From assembly GCF_000828635.1 (NCBI RefSeq), contig NZ_AP012547.1, positions 1,426,001 through 1,490,000 on the forward strand: a DNA stretch of 64,000 bases. Reading direction: 5' to 3'. This document shows, piece after piece, positions 42,759 to 51,149 of the stretch (positions are counted from its first letter, which is position 1; each line of letters starts with the position of its first letter). The position numbers and the translations under genes were made by a program. This stretch comes from Sulfuritalea hydrogenivorans sk43H. Its GTDB lineage: Bacteria > Pseudomonadota > Gammaproteobacteria > Burkholderiales > Rhodocyclaceae. The notes under the pieces were generated by a model. It saw only the letters and a list, made by a program, of their open reading frames with translations, was not told the DNA's origin and did not search any database.

Positions 42759-43952
42759 TCAGTCGCTGCCGGCGGCTTCGAGTTCGGCGATGTCGTCTTG
42801 CGGCAGGAAATGCAGCACGCGCACGCCGACGGTGGTCATCGTGAAGGCGATGCCGAGGCCGCCGATTGCCAGGAGGAATTCGGGCAGGCTGGCCGCGTAA
42901 TGATCGACCGCGCCATCCATGAAGCTGCTCTTGACGTCGTAACCGGGGAAGATGTCGAGCGGAAAGGCCTGGCCGCCGATGATGAAGACATAGAGCTGGA
43001 AGTAGGCGCCGACGATCACCAGCAGGGCGGCGACGTTGACCCAGAGCACCCGCGAGCCGGTGGCCGGCAGATACAGAAGGGCCAGCGGCAGCAGGGTGCC
43101 GATCAGGATCTGGCCGACCCAGAACATGCTGGCGAACTCGCTGTTGAACAGGATGAAATGTTCGAAGGCGATGTTCTTCGCGAAATAGGCATTGACCAGG
43201 TGCAGCACGATGGTGAAGTACAGCACGGCGGCGATGAAGGTGCCCAGCAGGTTCTTCATGCGGCGCAGGATCAGCGGCGGCAGCGTCAGGTTGTTCCAGG
43301 CGTACATGGTCGACTGCACGACGAGGAAGACGGCCAGACCCCAGGCAAAGGACATGATGATGAACATCGGCGCCAATAGCGCCGTGCCGTAGGCCTGCCG
43401 CGCGACGAGGAAGGCGAAGATGGAGCCGGTGCCGCTGGTCAGGATCACGCGCCAGACGAAGGTCGCGAAGCCCGCGATCTTGGTGTAGGGGTTCATGCGC
43501 CGTTCCATCATGGTCCACAGATAGACCGCGACGAAGGCGTAGAAGACCGGATAGAGGATCACGTTCCAGCCGAATACCGAGGTCGGATTGAAGTGCGTCG
43601 CCGCCACCATCAGCCGGTCGGCGCGGCCGAGGTCGAGCATGATCACCGCCAGGCCGCCGCTGATCATGGCCAGCGCCAGCAGGCCGGAGAGCGGTGCGCG
43701 CGACTTGTAGAGCACGCGGCCGAAGACCGAGCCCATCGAGGCGACGTTGAGTACGCCCGAGGCGGCGATGATCAGGAAGATCGCGAAGACATGCGGCAGG
43801 CCCCAGACGATCTGGTTGTTCATGCCGGTAACGACATGGCCGGTGTGTTCCATGTAGAGCGCGGCGGCGACGCCGATGGCCGATACCGCGCCGCCGATGG
43901 CGGCCAGCAGGTAGAAGAGACCTTCTTCGTGGCGGGGGTTGAGGGTAGCCAT
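42759..43952 (-). CDS. dsrP: DsrP, NrfD-type quinone-interacting membrane subunit
   Basis: 397 residues with about ten membrane helices of the NrfD/PsrC family (GAVSAIGVAAALYMEHTGHVV near the start). DsrP is the integral membrane part of DsrMKJOP and exchanges electrons with quinone. It follows dsrO with a 1-bp gap. Length matches other DsrP proteins. Confidence 0.93.
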   Translation of the reverse strand: MATLNPRHEEGLFYLLAAIGGAVSAIGVAAALYMEHTGHVVTGMNNQIVWGLPHVFAIFLIIAASGVLNVASMGSVFGRVLYKSRAPLSGLLALAMISGGLAVIMLDLGRADRLMVAATHFNPTSVFGWNVILYPVFYAFVAVYLWTMMERRMNPYTKIAGFATFVWRVILTSGTGSIFAFLVARQAYGTALLAPMFIIMSFAWGLAVFLVVQSTMYAWNNLTLPPLILRRMKNLLGTFIAAVLYFTIVLHLVNAYFAKNIAFEHFILFNSEFASMFWVGQILIGTLLPLALLYLPATGSRVLWVNVAALLVIVGAYFQLYVFIIGGQAFPLDIFPGYDVKSSFMDGAVDHYAASLPEFLLAIGGLGIAFTMTTVGVRVLHFLPQDDIAELEAAGSD

Positions 43953-43953
43953 G

Positions 43954-44736
43954 TTAGATGCCCTGGTAACGGACGCCTTGATTCAGGCGCAGGTCGCTGC
44001 GAACTTGCGTGGTCGGCACGCTGGCGATGCGTTTGGCAATCGCGCTGGCGGGATCGTTGAGGTCGCCGAACAGCATCGCGCCCTCGGGGCAGGATTCGAC
44101 ACAGGCCGGCTGCTGGCCCTTGTCCACGCGATGCACGCAGAGCGTGCAGGATTCGACGCAGCCCTGGCCGCGCGGCACTTCGGGGTTCTGTTCGGTCAGC
44201 GGCGCATGGACGAAGGAGCGTGCCTTGTAGGGGCAGGCCATCATGCAGTAGCGGCAGCCGATGCAGGTGTGGCGATCGACCAGCACGATGCCGTCGGCGC
44301 GCTTCATCGAGGCGCCGGTGGGGCAGACATCGACGCAGGGCGGGTTGGCGCAGTGCTGGCACATCATCGGCAGCTCGGTTTTCTTGCCGTTGCGCCGATC
44401 GGTGAGTTCGATCTTGCGGATCCATTGCGAGTTCTGGCGCGGATCGGGCAGCTTCTCGCTGACGCCGTTTTCGGTGTGGCAGGCGTCGATGCACTTGGTG
44501 CAGCCGGGCGCGCATCGGGTGGCGTCGATCAGCAGGCCCCAGCGCACGGCGGGCGAGGCGGCGGTGCCGGCCTTGCGGGCTTCGGTCGCGGCGTTTGCCG
44601 CATTGGCGTCACTCGCGACGGCCATCAGGTGCAGGCCGGGGGCGATCACCGTGAAGCCGAGGCCGGCGACACCGGCACCGGCGGCGGCGATGAAGGCACG
44701 GCGCGGATTGCTGTCGGGGGTTTGCGGGGCCGTCAT
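43954..44736 (-). CDS. dsrO: DsrO, periplasmic ferredoxin-like subunit
   Basis: 260 residues from ATG 44736 with a twin-arginine-like signal (NPRRAFIAAAGAGVAGLGF). Four [4Fe-4S] cysteine groups are visible: CAPGCTKCIDACH, CQHCANPPCVDVCP, CIGCRYCMMACPY and CTLCVHRVDKGQQPACVESCP. DsrO relays electrons between DsrJ and DsrP. It overlaps the dsrJ stop by 4 bp. Confidence 0.94.
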   Translation of the reverse strand: MTAPQTPDSNPRRAFIAAAGAGVAGLGFTVIAPGLHLMAVASDANAANAATEARKAGTAASPAVRWGLLIDATRCAPGCTKCIDACHTENGVSEKLPDPRQNSQWIRKIELTDRRNGKKTELPMMCQHCANPPCVDVCPTGASMKRADGIVLVDRHTCIGCRYCMMACPYKARSFVHAPLTEQNPEVPRGQGCVESCTLCVHRVDKGQQPACVESCPEGAMLFGDLNDPASAIAKRIASVPTTQVRSDLRLNQGVRYQGI

Positions 44737-45227
44737 GGTTTCACTCCGGTTGCCTTGAAGCCGGCCTTGGGCTGGTGGCAATCCCAGCAGTCGAGCTTCA
44801 CCGCGGCATAGCTGTGGCAGCTCTGGCAGAAGTTTTCATTGCCGCCCAGCACCGAGCCGGTCTTCTTGCTGGCGTGGCACTCGATGCAGGCGTTGAGCGA
44901 GGCCGGCTCGCCGCGGATGCCCTGGCGCAGGGTACGGTCGCGCTGGTGCTTGAGCATTTCCATGTGGTTGCGGCGCATTTCCTCGGCCGGTGCCACGCAC
45001 TTGCCGGGATTGGCGATCTCGATCACCGGCTTCGCGGTGCGCGCGCCGTCGCCGGCAAGAGTCGGCGCTGGCGAGACGGCGATTGCGGCAAGGACGAAAA
45101 GACAGAGTCTCACCGCAGAGGCGCAGAGGCGCAGAGAAAGGCGACGCAGAGGAAAAGCAAAGGCGCTTGCATTTCTCTGCGCATCCTCTGCGCCTCTGCG
45201 CCTCTGCGGTAAGGGTTTGAGGCTCAC
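44733..45227 (-). CDS. dsrJ: DsrJ, triheme cytochrome c
   Basis: Three CXXCH heme sites (CIECH, CQSCH, CWDCH) and an upstream Cys (NPGKCVAP) that can serve as the unusual heme ligand known from DsrJ. Two starts are possible. GTG 45227 overlaps the dsrL stop and gives 164 residues, but its first 38 codons are inverted repeat B2. GTG 45113, at the very end of that repeat, gives 126 residues beginning with a normal signal sequence (RLCLFVLAAIAV). I list the longer frame because of coupling to dsrL; the shorter one is equally plausible. The signal region also contains a copy of the GAGTCGGCGCTGGCG repeat. Confidence 0.88.
   Translation of the reverse strand: MSLKPLPQRRRGAEDAQRNASAFAFPLRRLSLRLCASAVRLCLFVLAAIAVSPAPTLAGDGARTAKPVIEIANPGKCVAPAEEMRRNHMEMLKHQRDRTLRQGIRGEPASLNACIECHASKKTGSVLGGNENFCQSCHSYAAVKLDCWDCHQPKAGFKATGVKP
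45051..45089 (-). repeat. Dispersed repeat inside the dsrJ signal region
   Basis: Plus strand AAGAGTCGGCGCTGGCGAG followed by ACGGCGATTGCGGC; dsrJ reads the complement as AAIAVSPAPTLAG, the end of the hydrophobic core and the cleavage region of the signal peptide. Confidence 0.75.
45112..45210. repeat. Inverted repeat B2 of CGCAGAGGN units, at the dsrL-dsrJ junction
   Basis: 99 bp beginning ACCGCAGAGGCGCAGAGGCG and ending with its complement CGCCTCTGCGCCTCTGCGGT. It is nearly identical to B1 at 42641. It lies inside the longer dsrJ frame and has no stop in that frame. Confidence 0.88.
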
Positions 45228-47200
45228 TCACCCAATCCCATCTGGATGTAGCCGGTGGGGCAGACGTCGGCGCAGATGTGGCAACCGATGCACTTGTCGT
45301 AGTCGGTGGCGACGTAGCGGCCGGTCATGGTCTCGGTCTTCTTGACCTTGTAGACGGCGGTCTGCGGGCAATACACGACGCAGTTGTCGCACTCGAAACA
45401 CTGGCCGCAGCTCATGCAGCGCTTGGCTTCGGCGATCACCTGCGCTTCGGTCAGCGGGTCGAGGCGCTCGTCGAAGTTGCCCAGCGCCGATTCCTTCGTC
45501 AGGTGCGTGATGTGGCGCTTGTTGCGGTCCGTGTATTGGAAGTGGCCGAGGAACAGCTGGTCGTGCGGAATGACGTAGCGGTCGGAACGGTTCTCGTAGT
45601 TGTGCACGGCGTTCTTGTCGTCGCAGGTGCCGCGCAGCGGCTCCTTGATTTCGCCCAGCGTCACGCCCTTCTCGACGTACTTGCGCATCAGGTCGAAGGA
45701 ATGTACGTCGATCTTGGGACGGCGACCGGGTTCGACGCCGGCCAGGAACTGGTCGATGCCGTCGGCGGCAATCGCGCCGTGGCCGACCGCGGTGGTCAGC
45801 AGGTGGGGACGGATCACGTCGCCGCCGGCGAAGACGCCGGGCTTGCCGGTGACCTGGTAGTTCTTGTCGGCGGCAACCATGCCCTTGCCGGAATTGAATT
45901 CCTCGATGCCGGTGAAATCGACGGCCTGGCCGATGGCGGAGACGATCAGGTCGGCCGGCAGTTCCTTTTCGGTGCCGTCGATTTTCTTGATGTCGAGGCG
46001 GCCGGAAACCATCTTGGCTTCGCATTGCATGACGCGCAGCGCCGTGGCGCGGCCGTCCGGACCCTTGACCACGCCGATCGGCATCCAGCCGCCCATGATG
46101 GTGATGCCTTCGGCCTGGGCGTGCTCGATTTCGGGCTTGCTGGCGGTCATGTAGACGGAGGTCAGGGTGACTTCGGCACCCTGGCGCAGGGAGACGTCGG
46201 CCACGTCCTGGGCCATCTGGCCGGCGATCGCGCCTTCCCAGTCGGTGGGCTTGGCCTGGGTGATGTGGCCGAGGCGACGCGCGACGGTGGCGACGTCCAT
46301 CGAGGTGTCGCCGCCGCCCACCACCACCACGCGGCGGCCGACGGTCTTCAGGCGGCCGTCGTTGAAGGCCTTGAGGAATGCGGTGGCGGTAACGACGTTG
46401 GATGCGGAATTGGCTTCGGCGTCGCCCGGGATGGGCAGGGCGCGGCCGGCCTGGGCGCCGAGGCCGAGGAAGATCGCGTCGAAACTCTCGCGCAGTTGTT
46501 CCATGCTGACGTGCGTGCCGATGCGCGTCTTCAGATGCACTTCGACGCCGAGGTCGAGGATGCGCTGGATTTCGGCGTCGAGCGTGTCGCGCGGCGTGCG
46601 GTAGCCGGGGATGCCGTAGCGCATCATGCCGCCGAGGAATTCATGCTCGTCGAAAATGGTGCAGCTGTGGCCCTTCATGGTCAGATGGTAGGCGGCGGAG
46701 AGGCCGGCCGGACCGCCGCCGATGATGGCGACCTTCTTGCCGGTCCTGGTTTCCGGCGCCTTGAATTTGAGGTTGTTCTGGATCGCCCAGTCGCCGAGGT
46801 AATGCTCGACCGAGTTGATGCCGACATGGTCTTCGACCTGGTTGCGGTTGCAGCCGGTTTCGCAGGGGGCGGGGCAGACGCGGCCCATCACGGAAGGCAG
46901 CGGATTGGCTTCGGTCAGGCGACGCCAGGCGTATTCCTGCCAGCTCATCGGCTTGCCGTCGGCGCCCATGACGCCCGCGGGCGGCTTTTCGATGCCACGC
47001 ACGATATTCAGATAGCCGCGAATGTCCTCGCCGGCCGGGCAGGAACCCTGGCAGGGCGGGGTCGACTGGACGTAGGTCGGACACTTGTAGGAGTAGCTGG
47101 CCTGGAAAATCTTTTCCTGCCAGCGTTTGACCTTGGTGTCGCCTTCCTTGTAACGGCGGAAGGTCAGCTTTTCGGTGGTGGTTTCAGGCGTGGCGGACAT
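45224..47200 (-). CDS. dsrL: DsrL, NAD(P)H:acceptor oxidoreductase
   Basis: 658 residues, close to A. vinosum DsrL (~654). The N-terminal Cys-rich region (CPTYVQSTPPCQGSCPAGEDI) is followed by FAD and NAD folds as in glutamate synthase small subunit (IIGGGPAGLSAAYHL, VVVGGGDTSMDVA), then two C-terminal [4Fe-4S] sites (CMSCGQCFECDNCVVYCP, CIGCHICADVCPTG). DsrL couples DsrAB to NAD(P) and is diagnostic of the oxidative direction of Dsr in most lineages. Confidence 0.95.
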   Translation of the reverse strand: MSATPETTTEKLTFRRYKEGDTKVKRWQEKIFQASYSYKCPTYVQSTPPCQGSCPAGEDIRGYLNIVRGIEKPPAGVMGADGKPMSWQEYAWRRLTEANPLPSVMGRVCPAPCETGCNRNQVEDHVGINSVEHYLGDWAIQNNLKFKAPETRTGKKVAIIGGGPAGLSAAYHLTMKGHSCTIFDEHEFLGGMMRYGIPGYRTPRDTLDAEIQRILDLGVEVHLKTRIGTHVSMEQLRESFDAIFLGLGAQAGRALPIPGDAEANSASNVVTATAFLKAFNDGRLKTVGRRVVVVGGGDTSMDVATVARRLGHITQAKPTDWEGAIAGQMAQDVADVSLRQGAEVTLTSVYMTASKPEIEHAQAEGITIMGGWMPIGVVKGPDGRATALRVMQCEAKMVSGRLDIKKIDGTEKELPADLIVSAIGQAVDFTGIEEFNSGKGMVAADKNYQVTGKPGVFAGGDVIRPHLLTTAVGHGAIAADGIDQFLAGVEPGRRPKIDVHSFDLMRKYVEKGVTLGEIKEPLRGTCDDKNAVHNYENRSDRYVIPHDQLFLGHFQYTDRNKRHITHLTKESALGNFDERLDPLTEAQVIAEAKRCMSCGQCFECDNCVVYCPQTAVYKVKKTETMTGRYVATDYDKCIGCHICADVCPTGYIQMGLGE

Positions 47201-47227
47201 GAGAGGTCTCCATTGATATCTTGTTCG

Positions 47228-48826
47228 TCATTGCTCGTTGTTGAGCACGATCGCGGTACTGACCAGTTGGTGCACACCGCCGACCATGCTCATCTTGAAG
47301 CCGTAGTAGGGCAGCACCTTGGTAAATTGGGCCTTGCAGATGGCGCAGATGGTGGCCATGAAATTGACGCCGTTGTCCTGCACGATCCGGTTCAGCGCTT
47401 CCATGCGCGGCAGCGCGCCCTTGACCCGCAGGTCGAGCAGCTCGTCGGTCAAGAGGCCGCCGCCGCCACCGCAGCAGAAGGTCTTTTCGCGCGTGGTGGC
47501 TTCCGACATGTCGACGTAGTGGTTGGCCACGGCTCGGATGATGTTGCGCGGAATGTCGAACTGGCCGCCGGCGTAGTCGCCCATGCGCGAGCCGCGGGCG
47601 ACGTTGCAGGAATCGTGGAAGGTGATGATGCGGTGATCGTTGGCTTCCTTGTTGAACTTGAGGCGCCCGGCCTGGATCAGGTCCCAGGTCACTTCGCAGA
47701 TGTGCGAAGGCTGCTTGTAGTTCGGGTCGAGCTGCTTTTGCAACTGGATGGCGAAGGGGTCGTTGGCGCCGGCGCCAATGCCGGTCAGGGTGTTCCAGAA
47801 GGCGTAGGCGACGCGCCAGGCGTGGCCGCACTCGCCGACCACGATGCGCTTGACGCCGAGTTCCAGCGCGGCTTCGCGCACGCGCATGGCGATCTTCTGC
47901 ATCTGCTCGTAGTTGCCGATGAACATGCCGAAGTTGCCGGCTTCCGAAGCCTTGGAGGATAGCGTCCAGGAAATGCCGGCGGCGTGGAACACCTTGCCGT
48001 AGCCGATCAGGCTATCGACGTGCGGCTCGGCGAAGAAGTCGGCCGAGGGCGTGACCAGCAGCACTTCAGCGCCCTTGACGTCGAGCGGATACTTGACCGC
48101 GGCGCCGGTGTCTTCCAGTACGTCCTCTTCCAAACCTTCCAGCGTGTTTTCCAGCGCCGGGCCGGGCAGGCCGAGGTTGTTGCCGATCTTGTGCACCTTG
48201 CCGATGATCTCGTTCACATACTTGTGGCCGAGACCCACGCTGTGCATGATTTCCTTGGCCGCCATGGTGACTTCGGCGGTATCGATGCCGTAGGGGCAGA
48301 ACACCGAGCAGCGGCGGCACTCGGAACACTGGTTGTAGTAGCGGAACCAGTCGTCGAGCACGTCCTTGGTCATGTCGCGCGCGCCGACCAGTTTCGGGAA
48401 CAGCTTGCCGGGCAGGGTGTAATAGCGGCGATACACCGAGCGCATCAGGTCTTGTCTCGCCACCGGCATGTTCTTCGGGTCGCCGGTGCCGATGAAATAG
48501 TGGCACTTGTCGGTGCAGGCGCCGCAATGCACGCAGGCGTCCATGTACACCTTGAGCGAGCGGTACTTGCCGAGCAGTTCGCCCATCTTGGCGACGGCCT
48601 TCTGCTCCCAGCCATCGACCAGGGTGCCGGGGAAGCCGACCGACTCGTTATGCACCGCGGCGGCGACATAGGGATTGGACTCGACCATGGCGTCGACCTG
48701 CAAGGCCGGGATGGTCGGATACTCGCGGAAGGCGGGAGCGACGACCTTGGCCTTTTCAGCCGGTTTGGCCGCCGGTGCGGGAGTCGGCGCTGGCGCTACG
48801 GCGACTGGGGTAGTTTCGTCGGCCAT
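47228..48826 (-). CDS. dsrK: DsrK, heterodisulfide-reductase-like subunit
   Basis: 532 residues from ATG 48826. Two [4Fe-4S] motifs (CVHCGACTDKC, CSECRRCSVFCPYG) and two CCG-type catalytic regions (GECGHAWR, FCCGGGGGLL) match HdrD/DsrK, which handles the DsrC disulfide or trisulfide. The N-terminal ~22 residues are an Ala/Pro linker (VAVAPAPTPAPAAKP) that coincides with a dispersed repeat copy. It starts 2 bp after dsrM. Confidence 0.95.
   Translation of the reverse strand: MADETTPVAVAPAPTPAPAAKPAEKAKVVAPAFREYPTIPALQVDAMVESNPYVAAAVHNESVGFPGTLVDGWEQKAVAKMGELLGKYRSLKVYMDACVHCGACTDKCHYFIGTGDPKNMPVARQDLMRSVYRRYYTLPGKLFPKLVGARDMTKDVLDDWFRYYNQCSECRRCSVFCPYGIDTAEVTMAAKEIMHSVGLGHKYVNEIIGKVHKIGNNLGLPGPALENTLEGLEEDVLEDTGAAVKYPLDVKGAEVLLVTPSADFFAEPHVDSLIGYGKVFHAAGISWTLSSKASEAGNFGMFIGNYEQMQKIAMRVREAALELGVKRIVVGECGHAWRVAYAFWNTLTGIGAGANDPFAIQLQKQLDPNYKQPSHICEVTWDLIQAGRLKFNKEANDHRIITFHDSCNVARGSRMGDYAGGQFDIPRNIIRAVANHYVDMSEATTREKTFCCGGGGGLLTDELLDLRVKGALPRMEALNRIVQDNGVNFMATICAICKAQFTKVLPYYGFKMSMVGGVHQLVSTAIVLNNEQ
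48771..48806 (-). repeat. Dispersed repeat inside the 5' end of dsrK
   Basis: Plus strand GGGAGTCGGCGCTGGCGC followed by TACGGCGACT; dsrK reads the complement as PVAVAPAPTPAP (residues ~8-18), the same reading phase as the dsrJ copy. Confidence 0.78.
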
Positions 48827-48828
48827 GA

Positions 48829-49554
48829 TCAGTTCTTCGCCTCGAATTTGGCGGCCCAGGGCGCCAGGTGGCGCGTCTCGCGCGGGTTGTCGACCTGGTT
48901 GCGGGTCGGCGAGAAGAATACGCCGGGCGCATGCAGCAGCTTGCTGACCGGGAAGATGATCATCAGCAGCACGACCATGCCCAGATGCAGGTAGAGGCCG
49001 GGATGCGAGGGCAGCGGATTGATTTCGAACACCATCAGGCCGAGGAAGAAGGTTTTCACGGCGACGATGTCGGTATGCATGACGAATTTCATCAGCAGGC
49101 CGGTGACGGCGATGCCGAGCAGCAGGGCCAGCATCAGGTGATCGGAGGGGGTCGAGATGTAGCGGATGCGCTCGACCAGGAAGCGTCGCGCCCAGAGCCC
49201 GGCGAGGCCGGCGGCCATGGCGAAGCCGGCATACATGCCGAAGGGCTGGATGAAGGCGATGATGAAATTCACCGGCTCGGTGAAATAGCGCAGGTGGCGC
49301 AGCAGCACCAGCGCCAGTCCGAGGTGGAAAGTCCAGCCCAGTGCCCAGATCCACAGGTTGGACTTGAACAGGCTTTCGAAAAACACCACTTCGCGGAACA
49401 TGCGGAAGGCGACGCCGCCGCTCGTGGTCGGTGCCGGGGTGGTGGGAATCTTCAGTGGCGCCGGCGTGCGTGCGTAGTCGTAGATCCTGTAGGCGATACC
49501 GCCCACCAGGATCAGCGTGGCAACGTAGAACAACAGGGCGAAGAGAAGATTCAT
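48829..49554 (-). CDS. dsrM: DsrM, cytochrome b-like membrane subunit
   Basis: 241 residues with five membrane helices of the NarI-type fold. His residues in TFHLGLALVLLRHLRYF and LYLHLGMVVLLMI are candidate heme b ligands. It starts at ATG 49554. With DsrK it forms the quinone/heterodisulfide core of DsrMKJOP. Confidence 0.93.
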   Translation of the reverse strand: MNLLFALLFYVATLILVGGIAYRIYDYARTPAPLKIPTTPAPTTSGGVAFRMFREVVFFESLFKSNLWIWALGWTFHLGLALVLLRHLRYFTEPVNFIIAFIQPFGMYAGFAMAAGLAGLWARRFLVERIRYISTPSDHLMLALLLGIAVTGLLMKFVMHTDIVAVKTFFLGLMVFEINPLPSHPGLYLHLGMVVLLMIIFPVSKLLHAPGVFFSPTRNQVDNPRETRHLAPWAAKFEAKN

Positions 49555-49612
49555 CGGTCGGGGAATACTCGGGTCAATATCTGCGGGCGAGAAAGGAAAG
49601 ATCGGGAAAAGC

Positions 49613-49650
49613 GGCGCCGGACGGCACAAGGAGGACCAACAGCCGGCGCC
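49613..49650 (-). other. Perfect 8-bp inverted repeat between dsrC and dsrM
   Basis: Arms GGCGCCGG (49613-49620) and CCGGCGCC (49643-49650) with a 22-nt loop; in the transcript the stem is followed by GCTTTT. It could be a processing or attenuation hairpin that keeps dsrC mRNA more abundant than the downstream genes. Confidence 0.5.
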
Positions 49651-49686
49651 TACCCCAATCAGTCGTTTTTCGGTTCGCTGCTTCCC

Positions 49687-50022
49687 TTAGACGCAGCCGG
49701 TCGGCTTCGGCAGGCCGGCGATCTTGCATGCCTGCTTGGCGGGGCCGTAGGGGAACAGGTCGTAGAGGTACTGGCTGGTGCCCTTTTCCGGGCCGAGCTT
49801 CTTGCCGATGGCCTTGGTCAGCACGCGCACGGCCGGGGCGATCTGGAATTCGTTGTAGTAGTCGCGCAGGAAGTTGATGACTTCCCAGTGCTGGTCGGTC
49901 ATCGTGACGTTTTCGGTTTGCGCGAGGTAGCCGCCAACTTCTTCGTTCCATTCGGCGAGGTTGACCAGGTAGCCTTCTTCGTCGGTTTCGTAGGACTTGC
50001 CGTTGACTTCGATGCTGGACAT
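49687..50022 (-). CDS. dsrC: DsrC, sulfur carrier protein
   Basis: 111 residues with both functional cysteines in the flexible C-terminal arm: C99 (KQACKIAGL) and the penultimate C110 (PTGCV), 11 residues apart. This is the true DsrC type that carries sulfur as a persulfide/trisulfide between DsrEFH, DsrAB and DsrK. Strong ribosome site (AAGGAGAC). Confidence 0.96.
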   Translation of the reverse strand: MSSIEVNGKSYETDEEGYLVNLAEWNEEVGGYLAQTENVTMTDQHWEVINFLRDYYNEFQIAPAVRVLTKAIGKKLGPEKGTSQYLYDLFPYGPAKQACKIAGLPKPTGCV

Positions 50023-50082
50023 GAGTGTCTCCTTGGTGAAGGGTGATGCGTGGGGTATGCGATGTCGGTTACAGCCGGATTG

Positions 50083-50379
50083 TTACAGCCACGATTGGCA
50101 GTTCTTGTGTTCCGCGACGAGGTCGACGAAGCCGCCGTAATCGACGGTGGTGACGCCGTCCATGACGCGGTCGCCCATGCCGCGCGCTTCGAGATCGGGC
50201 GCCAGGGCATAGACCTTGAAGCGCGACAGCGCGTCGCGCAGCTTGATTTCTGCCACGTTGCCCTTGGTGGCGGCATAGACGGCATCCTCGATCAGCAGGA
50301 TGGCGCCGCCGTTGGCCACGCGCAGGCAGGACTCCAGCGTGTTGCGTTCGAGGGACGATTTATTGACGATGTGCAGCAT
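50083..50379 (-). CDS. dsrH: DsrH sulfurtransferase subunit
   Basis: 98 residues beginning MLHIVNKSSLERNTLESCL, the usual DsrH/TusB opening, including the Cys near residue 18. Forms the DsrE2F2H2 hexamer. Located between dsrF and dsrC as in A. vinosum. Confidence 0.95.
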   Translation of the reverse strand: MLHIVNKSSLERNTLESCLRVANGGAILLIEDAVYAATKGNVAEIKLRDALSRFKVYALAPDLEARGMGDRVMDGVTTVDYGGFVDLVAEHKNCQSWL

Positions 50380-50393
50380 TCTTTGTATCTCCC

Positions 50394-50765
50394 TTAGAAG
50401 CTGAGGACGACGTCCATCTCGTCCATCAGCTTGCCCAGATCGGCGCGCGACATGACGGTGACGTCGACCAGCAGGTCGTCTTCGGTGAGGCCGCGGGCGG
50501 CCAGGGCTTCCTCTTCGACGTAGAGCTTCTCGATGTCGTAGCCGTCCAGGGCGCGGTAGGTCGGCGAGAAGTTCTTGTTCTCGATGCCCTTGGTCTGCTG
50601 TCCCTTTTTCAGCTGGAATACGCCGTCGTCCATGAAGACGAGGCTGACGTCCTGGTCGAAGGCCGCCGTGATCAGCACCACTTCCAGCGATTCGAGCGCG
50701 TAGATGGTGCCGTAGGGGGCCTTGCGATTGACGAACATGAACTTCTTGATGGCGCCTTCGCTCAT
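50394..50765 (-). CDS. dsrF: DsrF sulfurtransferase subunit
   Basis: 123 residues from ATG 50765 (KKFMFVNRKAPYGTIYALE is the TusC/DsrF signature). An upstream in-frame start 12 bp earlier overlaps dsrE and is less likely. Structural subunit of the DsrEFH complex, separated from dsrE by 1 bp. Confidence 0.94.
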   Translation of the reverse strand: MSEGAIKKFMFVNRKAPYGTIYALESLEVVLITAAFDQDVSLVFMDDGVFQLKKGQQTKGIENKNFSPTYRALDGYDIEKLYVEEEALAARGLTEDDLLVDVTVMSRADLGKLMDEMDVVLSF

Positions 50766-50766
50766 G

Positions 50767-51126
50767 TCAGTCTCCAAAAGTCACGAGGCGGTCGGCTTCG
50801 ATGCCGGCTTCGACCAGCTGGCCGAGTCCGGAGATGCGAAAGCCGGCGGCCAGGTTTTCGTCGCGGATGCCGCGGCGTAGCGCCGCGGCAACGCAGACCA
50901 CGAGGTCGAGCTTGTGGTCCTCGGCGAGCTTGGACCAGCGGGCGACGATGTTGCGGTCGTCCTGCGGCGGCTCGGTCAGCGATGAGGCGTTGTTCACGCC
51001 GTCGTTGTAGAAGAACACGCGACGGATCTCGTGGCCCTTCTCCAGCGCGGCCTTGCAGAACAGGTAAGCGGAATCGCTCGCCTGGTGCTGGTAAGGCCCT
51101 TCGTTGATGGTGACTGCAATTTTCAT
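50767..51126 (-). CDS. dsrE: DsrE sulfurtransferase subunit
   Basis: 119 residues. The active Cys is in LDLVVCVAAALRRG (~78), equivalent to the DsrE Cys78 that accepts sulfur from TusA in A. vinosum. It starts 23 bp after dsrB. Presence of dsrEFH argues for the sulfur-oxidising direction. Confidence 0.95.
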   Translation of the reverse strand: MKIAVTINEGPYQHQASDSAYLFCKAALEKGHEIRRVFFYNDGVNNASSLTEPPQDDRNIVARWSKLAEDHKLDLVVCVAAALRRGIRDENLAAGFRISGLGQLVEAGIEADRLVTFGD

Positions 51127-51149
51127 GAGCTGGTTTTCCTCGAAAGAGC

